A stretch of DNA of 64,000 bases from Microbacterium profundi. Its GTDB lineage: Bacteria; Actinomycetota; Actinomycetes; Actinomycetales; Microbacteriaceae. A program made the position numbers and the translations under genes. Below are positions 20,516-27,367 of this stretch, piece after piece. The first letter of the stretch is position 1. Each line of letters begins with the position of its first letter. The stretch spans positions 310,001 through 374,000 of the forward strand of contig NZ_JPSY01000001.1 of NCBI RefSeq assembly GCF_000763375.1, written 5' to 3'. The notes beneath the pieces are model-generated. The model did no database searches. It had not been told where the DNA came from and saw only the letters and a program-made list of their open reading frames with translations.

Positions 20516-21952
20516 TCACGCGTCGACGAAACCGAGATCCAGCAGCCGCGAGACCACACGCTCCGCAGCATGCCCGTCGTCGAGCGAATTGAACTGCCTG
20601 CGCCACGCGGCGTACCGCTCGGCGAAGAATCCGGGCAGCGATTCGTCCATGAGGGCGTCGGAGAGCTCGTCCTGCGTCGTGACCAACGGCCCAGGCGCGC
20701 GTTCGGCGAGATCGAAGTAGAAACCGCGCAGCTCACCGCGATAGTGGTCCAGGTCGGGAACCATGAAGTACATCGGCTTGCCGGTCACGCTGTAGTCGAA
20801 CATGACCGAGGAGTAGTCGGTGATGAGTGCGTCGGCGACCAGCAGCAGCCGGGCCGTGTCCGGATAGCCGGTCACGTCGATCACCCGAGCCCCGGACTGG
20901 TCGCGCCCAGGGCGCAGGGTACGCGAGTGTCCGCGCACCAGCACCACAGCATCCGTCTGCTCTGCGAGCAGCTGCGGGTCGACGAAATCGACGATCTCGC
21001 TGCGGTCGTCGCGCCAGGTCGGCGCGTACAGCAGCACCCGCTCGTCGGGACCGACGCCCAGCGCCCTTCGCGTCGCCGATCCGTCGTCCGTCGTGAGCAC
21101 GTCGTTGCGCGGGTAGCCGTCGGTCCAGATCGGCTTGCCGAAGAACGCGTACGCCTTCTTCAGGATCCGTTCGGAGTAGGTGTTCTGCGCGAGCAGCACA
21201 TCCCAACGGCGCGATTCCTTCACGACTGCGGCCATGCGCCTGGGGTCGAACCCGCGCCGGTGCAGCGCGAGACGCTTCAGCGGAGTGCCGTGCCACGTCT
21301 GCAGCACCTTCTGGCCCGCCTTGCGCGCGAAGCGGCGCCGCATCCAGTCGTTCACGATGAGCAGCCGTGCTGCTCCCCGCGCGCGCCACCACTCGGGACT
21401 TCCCTCGACCACGGCGATCGCGCCCTCCGGGACGGCGATCGACATGTCGACGACGCTCCAGTACCTGGTGACGTTCGGGGCGCGTGCCGCGAGCTCGCGG
21501 TCGATCGCCCGCGGGTTGCAGCCGACGCTCTGCCCGTAGAAGCTCTCGAAGAACACGGCGTTCTCGTCGCCGCCGGACTGAGCGACGTAGCGCTCCTCCA
21601 GCGTCGACTGCCCCTCGCTCGTCTCATGGATCAACGCGAGCGGAGCGGCGATCTCGACATGGGCGCCGTGCAGTGCTATCCGGATGCTCGCGAGCAGCGA
21701 AGGGCCGATCTCGACGTCATCGAGATCGACGCCGGCGACGCTCAGCGCGTACGATCCCGATGGCAACGGCAGCTCTTCACTCCCCCAGCGGATGCTGCGA
21801 AGCGGAATGATCGCCTTCCAGGTCTTGCCCCCACCGGTGATCCTGCCCACCGCACGCGCCCGCGGCCCTTCGAGCGTCGCCGTGGTCGGCTTCGGCCCCG
21901 TGCCTGCGATGACCAGCGTCTCCGCCTGCTCATCGATCCGGGCAGTCGTCAT
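20516..21952 (-). CDS. CDP-glycerol glycerophosphotransferase family protein (second)
   Basis: 478 aa. An N-terminal domain of about 130 residues precedes the TagF-type catalytic region. Conserved blocks are TWHGTPLKRLALH, LLYAPTWRDD and LITDYSSVMFDYSVTGKPMYFMVPDLDHYR, which line the CDP-glycerol and lipid-phosphate sites in TagF; the C terminus LVTTQDELSDAL is also typical. Its ATG overlaps the stop of the upstream family member (ATGA), forming a two-gene unit. Likely polymerises or primes a glycerophosphate-type chain; the exact donor is not readable. Confidence 0.88.
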   Translation of the reverse strand: MTTARIDEQAETLVIAGTGPKPTTATLEGPRARAVGRITGGGKTWKAIIPLRSIRWGSEELPLPSGSYALSVAGVDLDDVEIGPSLLASIRIALHGAHVEIAAPLALIHETSEGQSTLEERYVAQSGGDENAVFFESFYGQSVGCNPRAIDRELAARAPNVTRYWSVVDMSIAVPEGAIAVVEGSPEWWRARGAARLLIVNDWMRRRFARKAGQKVLQTWHGTPLKRLALHRRGFDPRRMAAVVKESRRWDVLLAQNTYSERILKKAYAFFGKPIWTDGYPRNDVLTTDDGSATRRALGVGPDERVLLYAPTWRDDRSEIVDFVDPQLLAEQTDAVVLVRGHSRTLRPGRDQSGARVIDVTGYPDTARLLLVADALITDYSSVMFDYSVTGKPMYFMVPDLDHYRGELRGFYFDLAERAPGPLVTTQDELSDALMDESLPGFFAERYAAWRRQFNSLDDGHAAERVVSRLLDLGFVDA

Positions 21953-23202
21953 CGTGCTCCCTTCGGCGCGGGGATTCCCCGCTGGCGGATCGCCTGGTAC
22001 ACCCGGCGGCTGTTGCGTCCGTCGCGGTATGCGTGCATCTGTGCGCTGAGCGTACTGGATCGCGTGGAACGCGCGGCGAACGCATCGGGGTCCGCGAGCA
22101 GGGCGCCGAGCTGCTCGAGCAACTCGGTCCAGTCCGTCGCCGCGTCAACACCGGCGACGTCTTCGTACCGCCCGTAGAAACCGCGCGTGCGGGCGTAGTC
22201 CGCGGCATCCGGTGCGAGATACAGCACCGGCATCGCCAGAAGCCCGACGTCGTAGGCCAGCGACGAGTAGTCGGTGATGAGCGTGTCGAACCCCGCCAGC
22301 GCGGGAGTGATGTCGGAGACGAGGTCGGATCCCAGCATCCGCACTCGGGCGCTCGGCAGCGACGGCTGATACGCGCCGGCTCCCAGCGGATGGGACCGGA
22401 TGAAGAGCACGGCGTTCTGCGACTCGAGCAGGGTGATGATGCGCACCCACTCCGAGGCGGTCGGCACGGCGACGTCATCGCCGCCGTCGCGCCAGGTCGG
22501 TGCGTACAGGAGTGCGCGGGCGCCCTCGGGTAGCGGGCCGGATGCGGCGTCGAGCAGAGCGGATGCCGTCTGCCGCCGCTCTTCGTCGGTGCCGGTCGAC
22601 AGCACGTCCACGCGCGGCTCGCCGGTGACGACGACGCGCGCATCGCCCAGTGCGAACGCGGATTCGAGCCGGCCCCGCGAGCGATCGGATGCCGCGGGCA
22701 GCACGCGGATGCGCTGTGCGGTGCGGCGGTACAGCAGGCCGACCAGACGGCGAAGGAGGCCGGCGCCTGGAACGTTCGGAACCTGCGTGGTCGCGGGCGA
22801 GTCGAGCCCGATGCGCTTGAGCGGAATGCCGTGCCACAGCTGTACGACGAAGCCGCCTGAGACGGCGTACCGGTTCACGTCACCGAGACCATGTGTCACG
22901 ACGAGGACGCCGGCTCGTGCGGTGGCCCACCAGCCCCGCAGCGACGACTTCGAGATCGTGGGGATGCCGAGGGCCGCGGCATCCGCTCGTTCGCGAGGAG
23001 AGGAGACGAGCCAGACGGCGTCGTGCCCCTCGGCCGTCGCGAGCGTCCACAGCGCCAGCGCGCCGTCGCCGATGCCCGCGCCGCAGCCGAACACCCAGCG
23101 CTGCCCGCGGGGCACGATGGCAGCGCCTATTCCGCCGACGGCATACAACGGGATGCGAAGAAGCTTGGCCGCATTGCCGGAGCCGAAGGAGAAGGACGCC
23201 AC
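21949..23202 (-). CDS. CDP-glycerol glycerophosphotransferase family protein (third)
   Basis: 417 aa TagB/TagF-family enzyme: VVQLWHGIPLKRIGL, ALLYAPTWRDGG and LITDYSSLAYDVGLLAMPVLYLAPD are the substrate-binding blocks. The GTG at 23202 lies inside the 3' arm of a perfect 21-bp hairpin, and a TAGGCT -10 sits in its loop and flank, 6 nt before the start. This suggests a leaderless mRNA, with read-through transcripts from the htrA-type gene held silent. Cotranscribed with the gene at 20516. Confidence 0.88.
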   Translation of the reverse strand: MASFSFGSGNAAKLLRIPLYAVGGIGAAIVPRGQRWVFGCGAGIGDGALALWTLATAEGHDAVWLVSSPRERADAAALGIPTISKSSLRGWWATARAGVLVVTHGLGDVNRYAVSGGFVVQLWHGIPLKRIGLDSPATTQVPNVPGAGLLRRLVGLLYRRTAQRIRVLPAASDRSRGRLESAFALGDARVVVTGEPRVDVLSTGTDEERRQTASALLDAASGPLPEGARALLYAPTWRDGGDDVAVPTASEWVRIITLLESQNAVLFIRSHPLGAGAYQPSLPSARVRMLGSDLVSDITPALAGFDTLITDYSSLAYDVGLLAMPVLYLAPDAADYARTRGFYGRYEDVAGVDAATDWTELLEQLGALLADPDAFAARSTRSSTLSAQMHAYRDGRNSRRVYQAIRQRGIPAPKGAR

Positions 23203-23235
23203 CCCGCGAGCCTATCGCGGGGTGGCGTCCTTCTC
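23189..23235. promoter_or_regulatory. perfect 21-bp-arm hairpin enclosing a promoter and start codon
   Basis: Arms 23189-23209 and 23215-23235 are exact reverse complements with a 5-nt loop. TAGGCT (23209-23214, minus strand) and the GTG start at 23202 of the glycerophosphotransferase fall inside it, and the stop of the protease gene is 17 nt upstream. It can act as the protease terminator and as a block to translation of read-through RNA. Confidence 0.8.
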
Positions 23236-23251
23236 TGGGAAACGGGTGGCG

Positions 23252-24688
23252 TCAGAGGCTGAGCTCTCCCAGTTTCACGTCGATGTCGTACGACTTGCCG
23301 TCGCGGACATATGTGAGCTTCGCATCACTGCCGGCCGCTGCTGCACGCACCTGGGCGGTGAGGTCGGTGGCACTCGCGATCGGTGCGCCGTTGAAGGTGG
23401 TGACGATGTCCCCCTCGCTCAGACCCGCGGACTCGGCCGCACCGCCGCTCACCGGAGTGTCGGCGATGTACGCGCCGGCCACCTCGGATCCTTCCACGGA
23501 GGAGGCGTCTCTGACAGAGGCGCCGAGCAGACCGTGCGTCGCGGCGCCATCCTCGATGATCTCCTCGGAGATGCGCTTGGCGACGTTCGACGGAATCGCG
23601 AAGCCCACCCCGATCGAACCGGACTCCTCGGAACTGCCGGCTGTCGCGATGGCGACGTTGATGCCGATGAGCTTGCCCTCGCTGTCGACGAGCGCACCAC
23701 CCGAGTTCCCGGGGTTGATCGCGGCATCCGTCTGGATCACCGCGATCGAGATCGACTCGGTCGCGTTCTGGGTCTCGGTGCCCGGAAGGTCGAACTGGAA
23801 CGGACCGCCCTCCTGACCGGAGTCGCCGCCGTCGTCCTGGCTGTCCTGATCCGCCGAGTCCGGAAGGGCGGACGATGCGATCTGGATGCTGCGGTTCAGC
23901 GCACTGACGATGCCGGTGGTGACCGAGTTCGAAAGTCCGAGAGGTGCACCGACGGCGACCGCCGTGGAGCCGACGTTGAGCTCGGACGAATCCGCGAACT
24001 CGATCGGTGTCAGGTCTTCCGCGCCCTCGAGCTTGATGACCGCGAGGTCGTAGATCGGGTCGGTGCCGACGATCGTGGCGTCGTAGATCTGACCGTCGGA
24101 GCCCGTCACCCTGATGGCGGGATCCGCGGCCGCGCCGCCGAGGGTGACGACGTGCGTGTTCGTGAGCACGTAGCCGTCCTTGCTGAGCACGACGCCTGAG
24201 CCGCTGCCCGATCCTTCCTGGCCAGCGACCTCGAGCGTGACGACGGAGGGCAGCACGGTGGTCGCGATCGCGGTGGTCTCGTTCACGGAACCCGGGTTGT
24301 TCACGGTGATCGTGCCGGTCCCGGTCGCAGTGGAGCCGACCGGTTGCGACCAGAGGTTGTTGCCGAGGTAGCTGCCGCCGAGTCCGGCTGCGCCTCCGAC
24401 GAGCGAGGCTGCGACGATGAGTGCGGCCACCTTGCCTGCGCCGAACGGCTTCTTCTCCTTGGTCTTCGTCACGGTCTGCACCGCAGCGCCCTCCGCGGCG
24501 GCCGGAACGCCCGTGGCAGGTGTGGAGATGCCGAACGCGGCACCGGGCGCCTGGGGCCCCTGAGAGGTCGGCGCGTGGTACGACGCGAACGCCGCCGGCA
24601 TGTCATGGCCGGCACCACTGCCGCCCCGCTCCTGCGGCGCAGGCTGCTCGGGTGACGCGGACTCGTTGGTGTTCTTGTCTTCGTTCAT
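23252..24688 (-). CDS. membrane-anchored HtrA/DegP-type serine protease with PDZ domain
   Basis: 478 aa. The first 80 residues are a disordered Pro/Ala-rich cytoplasmic tail, 84-106 is a transmembrane helix, and the trypsin-like domain follows with the triad His179 (TNTHVV), Asp214 (YDLAVI) and Ser329 (GNSGG). A PDZ domain covers about 385-475. Between 273 and 307 there is an acidic insertion (ADQDSQDDGGDSGQEGG), a loop absent from short HtrAs. It should degrade or process misfolded proteins outside the membrane. The ATG has a perfect AAGGAG Shine-Dalgarno 6 nt upstream; the open frame runs upstream antisense to the aminotransferase. Confidence 0.93.
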   Translation of the reverse strand: MNEDKNTNESASPEQPAPQERGGSGAGHDMPAAFASYHAPTSQGPQAPGAAFGISTPATGVPAAAEGAAVQTVTKTKEKKPFGAGKVAALIVAASLVGGAAGLGGSYLGNNLWSQPVGSTATGTGTITVNNPGSVNETTAIATTVLPSVVTLEVAGQEGSGSGSGVVLSKDGYVLTNTHVVTLGGAAADPAIRVTGSDGQIYDATIVGTDPIYDLAVIKLEGAEDLTPIEFADSSELNVGSTAVAVGAPLGLSNSVTTGIVSALNRSIQIASSALPDSADQDSQDDGGDSGQEGGPFQFDLPGTETQNATESISIAVIQTDAAINPGNSGGALVDSEGKLIGINVAIATAGSSEESGSIGVGFAIPSNVAKRISEEIIEDGAATHGLLGASVRDASSVEGSEVAGAYIADTPVSGGAAESAGLSEGDIVTTFNGAPIASATDLTAQVRAAAAGSDAKLTYVRDGKSYDIDVKLGELSL

Positions 24689-24768
24689 GGTCTGCTCCTT
24701 CAACAAGTTCAGACTGCCGCTCGTAGCTGTGCGTTCGATATGGCCGCGGTGAGTGTCGGCTATGGCCT

Positions 24769-24774
24769 TAGCCT
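24769..24774 (+). promoter_or_regulatory. -10 box TAGCCT before aminotransferase
   Basis: TAGCCT, 7-nt gap, ATG at 24782; no Shine-Dalgarno. Lies in the 93-bp region divergent from the protease gene. Confidence 0.55.
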
Positions 24775-24781
24775 GGTTTGC

Positions 24782-25984
24782 ATGAGTGGTATTCCCGGCG
24801 CCTGGCGGCGCACCGCGGCAGGGGCCGGCCTGCTGTCTCCCGACGGCGCCGTCGCGCCCACCATCTTCGCAGAGATGTCTGCGTCCGCGATGAGAACGGG
24901 CGCGATCAACCTCGGGCAGGGATTCCCCGATGAGGACGGCCCTGCCGAAGTTCTCGAAGCCGCCCGTGCCGCCATCTCGCAGGGCGTGAACCAGTATCCG
25001 CCCGGGCGCGGATTCGCAGATCTTCTGGAGGCGATCAGCGAGCACCAGCGCCGCTTCTACGGGCTTTCGGTGGACCCCGCGACAGAGGTGATCGTGACCG
25101 CCGGTGCGACAGAAGCACTGACGGCGACACTGCTGGCGTTGATCGACTCCCCGGACGACGAGGTCGTCGTGTTCGAGCCGTATTACGACTCGTACGCGGC
25201 AGCGGTGGCTCTCGCCGGTGCGCGGCTGCGCACCGTTCCCCTGCGCCTGCCGGATTTCCAGCCGGACCTCGAGGTGCTCGCAGCATCCGTCACCGACCGC
25301 ACGCGGCTCATCCTCGTGAACGACCCGCACAACCCGACCGGGGTGGCGTTCTCGCCGGAGGTGAAGGCCGAGGTCATCCGCCTCGCGCACCTGCACGATG
25401 CGGTCATCGTCACCGACGAAGTGTACGAGCACCTCACGTTCACCGCGCCCCACGTGCCGATCGCCACGCTGCCGGGCGCCGCGGAGCGCACGCTGACGAT
25501 CTCCTCCGGAGGCAAGACGTTCTCGGCGACCGGTTGGAAGATCGGCTGGATCCACGGTCCCGCCGATCTGATCACCGCCGTGCTGACCGTCAAGCAGTAC
25601 CTCACGTACGTGAACGGATCGGCATTCCAGCCGGCGATCGCCGTCGGCCTGCGCTTGCCGGACACCTTCTTCGCGGATGCCGCTGCCACCCTTGCGCGCA
25701 AGCACGAGATTCTCGGGGCGGGCCTTCGTGATGCCGGATTCGAAGTGATCGCGCCGCAGGGCGGATACTTCACGGTCGCAGATGCGTCAGCACTAGGCGG
25801 GGCGGATTCGATGGCCTTCTGTCGGGCGCTGCCGGACACGGCCGGCGTGGTCGCGATCCCATTGGAGGCGTTCGTGAGCGAGGAGCACCGCGGCGACTAC
25901 GCCGGGCTCGTGCGATTCGCCGCCTGCAAGCGCGTCGAGGTGCTCGAGGAAGCTGCGCAGCGGTTGGCTGCCGCGACGTTCTGA
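24782..25984 (+). CDS. PLP-dependent aminotransferase, class I/II
   Basis: 400 aa fold-type I aminotransferase. The PLP lysine is Lys245 in SSGGKTFSATGWKIGW; NDPHNPTG and the FEPYYDSYAA segment bind PLP and substrate. INLGQGFPDEDGP and the PPGRGFADLLEAI block place it with the YbdL / kynurenine-oxoglutarate group, which transaminate methionine, glutamine or aromatic acids. It starts at 24782 where the leaderless box points. Its neighbour across the inverted repeat is a nitrilase-family amidase; in known pathways a glutamine-type transaminase and omega-amidase act in sequence, so the two may be linked in function (inference). Confidence 0.9.
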   Translation: MSGIPGAWRRTAAGAGLLSPDGAVAPTIFAEMSASAMRTGAINLGQGFPDEDGPAEVLEAARAAISQGVNQYPPGRGFADLLEAISEHQRRFYGLSVDPATEVIVTAGATEALTATLLALIDSPDDEVVVFEPYYDSYAAAVALAGARLRTVPLRLPDFQPDLEVLAASVTDRTRLILVNDPHNPTGVAFSPEVKAEVIRLAHLHDAVIVTDEVYEHLTFTAPHVPIATLPGAAERTLTISSGGKTFSATGWKIGWIHGPADLITAVLTVKQYLTYVNGSAFQPAIAVGLRLPDTFFADAAATLARKHEILGAGLRDAGFEVIAPQGGYFTVADASALGGADSMAFCRALPDTAGVVAIPLEAFVSEEHRGDYAGLVRFAACKRVEVLEEAAQRLAAATF

Positions 25985-25998
25985 CGGCCCGGGTGAGG

Positions 25999-26157
25999 TT
26001 TCGACTCGCCTGCGGCTCGCTCAACCCGTTTCGTCGCGGTCGCTGCGCTCCCTTGCTCAACGCCCCGCAGACGCGAGCTGGGCGTTGACGAACATCTGCG
26101 GGGCGTTGAGCGAGCGAAGCGAGACGAAACGGATTGAGCGAGCGCAGCGCGTCGAAA
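25999..26157. repeat. large imperfect inverted repeat between convergent genes
   Basis: Arms 25999-26071 and 26095-26157 are near-complementary, with a ~23-nt spacer. Each arm contains the GAGCGAGCG/AGCGAGACGAAACG element in two versions. It separates the stops of the aminotransferase and the nitrilase-family gene and would fold into a long stem in either transcript, so it probably ends both. Same family as 15916-15971. Confidence 0.9.
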
Positions 26158-26162
26158 TCGAC

Positions 26163-26966
26163 TCAGCGCGGGACGACGCCGTAGCGGCGCAGCCGCAGAA
26201 CCGGGTTAACCTCACGGACACGGGTGACGGCATCCTTCGTGAGCTCTGCCACGGCGATGCCCTCGGCGGTGCCCACTCCTGCGATCACCACACCCTGCGG
26301 ATCGACGATCTGCGAGTGCCCCACTCCGATGGGCGTCGGGTGATCGGCGGAGACGACGTAGACCGTGTTCTCGATCGCGCGCGCTGCGAGCAGCGTGGTC
26401 CAGTGATGCTCCTTGAGCGGGCCGCGCACCCATTCCGCCGGAACGACGATGACGTCGGCTCCGACATCGACGAGCGTGCGAGCGACCTCGGGGAAGCGCA
26501 GGTCGTAACAGGTCATCATCGCGATGCGCAGTCCGCCGACGTCGAGCGTCTCCGGGGCGCCGAGCTCCCCGGCCTCGATCCAGTCCGACTCGGTCTGCCC
26601 GAAGGCGTCGTACAGATGCTGTTTGCGGTACGTCGCACGCAGGCCGGCGGCATCCATGGCGACGAGCGTGTTGCGCACCCGATCCCCCGCCGATTCCACC
26701 AGGCCGGCGATGATCGTCACGTCGTGAGCGGATGCCGTCGCCTGCAGCGCACCGACGAAATCGCCGTCGAGAGATTCGGAATTCGCGGCCAGGGTCGCAT
26801 CCATCGGGTCGACGAAGTAACTGGAGTATTCGGGGAACACCACCAGGCGCGCTCCCCTGACCGCGGCATCCGCCGTCAACTCCGCGATGCGGGCGCGGTT
26901 GTCCGCCCGTGAGGCTGTCGGGCTGAACTGGCAGACGGCGACGGTGAGTGCGGCGGTCTCGGACAT
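26163..26966 (-). CDS. carbon-nitrogen hydrolase (nitrilase superfamily)
   Basis: 267 aa with the full catalytic triad Glu46 (VFPEYS), Lys115 (YRKQHLY) and Cys153 (MTCYDLRFPE). The length and KQHLYDAFG/TCYDLRFPE blocks fit the amidase / omega-amidase-like branch rather than true nitrilases. The ATG at 26966 has GGAG about 6 nt upstream. Likely hydrolyses a small amide such as a 2-oxo acid amide produced by a transaminase; substrate not proven. Confidence 0.92.
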   Translation of the reverse strand: MSETAALTVAVCQFSPTASRADNRARIAELTADAAVRGARLVVFPEYSSYFVDPMDATLAANSESLDGDFVGALQATASAHDVTIIAGLVESAGDRVRNTLVAMDAAGLRATYRKQHLYDAFGQTESDWIEAGELGAPETLDVGGLRIAMMTCYDLRFPEVARTLVDVGADVIVVPAEWVRGPLKEHHWTTLLAARAIENTVYVVSADHPTPIGVGHSQIVDPQGVVIAGVGTAEGIAVAELTKDAVTRVREVNPVLRLRRYGVVPR

Positions 26967-26995
26967 GTCTCCATCCTCGCGCAGTTTGCCCGTGG

Positions 26996-27024
26996 TTAAC
27001 CAGCTCCGAAACCCGTGTTAGGCT
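26996..27024 (+). promoter_or_regulatory. promoter of initiator tRNA
   Basis: -35 TTAACC (26996-27001), 17-bp spacer, -10 TAGGCT (27019-27024), ending 11 nt before the mature tRNA. The best-formed two-box promoter seen in the window. Confidence 0.75.
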
Positions 27025-27035
27025 AGTAGACGTGC

Positions 27036-27109
27036 CGCGGGGTGGAGCAGTTCGGTAGCTCGCCGGGCTCATAACCCGGAGGTCGCAGGTTCAAATCCTG
27101 TCCCCGCAA
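27036..27109 (+). tRNA. initiator tRNA-fMet (CAT)
   Basis: 74 nt without encoded CCA. The acceptor CGCGGGG pairs with CCCCGC except at the first position, leaving the C1-A72 mismatch diagnostic of initiators. The anticodon stem is CCGGG-CTCATAA-CCCGG with the three G-C pairs next to the CAT anticodon loop, again initiator-specific. The T arm AGGTTCAAATCCT is normal. Confidence 0.97.
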
Positions 27110-27125
27110 CGAGAAGCGACACAAG

Positions 27126-27165
27126 AAAGGCCCCTGATCTGGAGAAATCCCGATCAGGGGCCTTT
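27126..27165 (+). terminator. terminator after tRNA-fMet
   Basis: Perfect 14-bp stem (27126-27139 with 27152-27165) around a 12-nt loop, starting 17 nt after the tRNA, with a short TTT at the end of the stem. Confidence 0.85.
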
Positions 27166-27204
27166 CGCATTCCCCTGCGCGAGCGCCCAGGGCTGATGCG
27201 AGAA

Positions 27205-27245
27205 GAGTTTCCGGGGTTCAGATCGAGTTTTACCCCCGAAACTCT
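27205..27245. other. second hairpin downstream of tRNA
   Basis: 13-bp stem with one mismatch (GAGTTTC-CGGGGT against its complement at 27233-27245). No gene is visible in 27166-27321; the hairpin may be a back-up terminator or a relic. Confidence 0.5.
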
Positions 27246-27321
27246 CCCGGCATCGCTCGCGGGATGCGCCGGTCGAGGTAGACGCCCGGAGCGGTGTGAG
27301 AGAACGGGCCCCGTATGTACG

Positions 27322-27353
27322 AGAACGGGCGCCCCTCGCGGGACGCCCGTTCT
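27322..27353 (-). terminator. terminator of UPF0182 gene
   Basis: 10-bp perfect stem AGAACGGGCG / CGCCCGTTCT 14 nt beyond the UPF0182 stop. T-tract weak, as usual in high-G+C genomes. Confidence 0.6.
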
Positions 27354-27367
27354 GCTGTACGCGGTTC

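Noticed and set aside
25999..26157. Insertion sequence ends
   Set aside because: Only about 160 bp in total, with no transposase frame and no target-site duplication visible.
27036..27109. Elongator tRNA-Met
   Set aside because: The C1-A72 mismatch and three G-C pairs next to the anticodon loop identify the initiator form.
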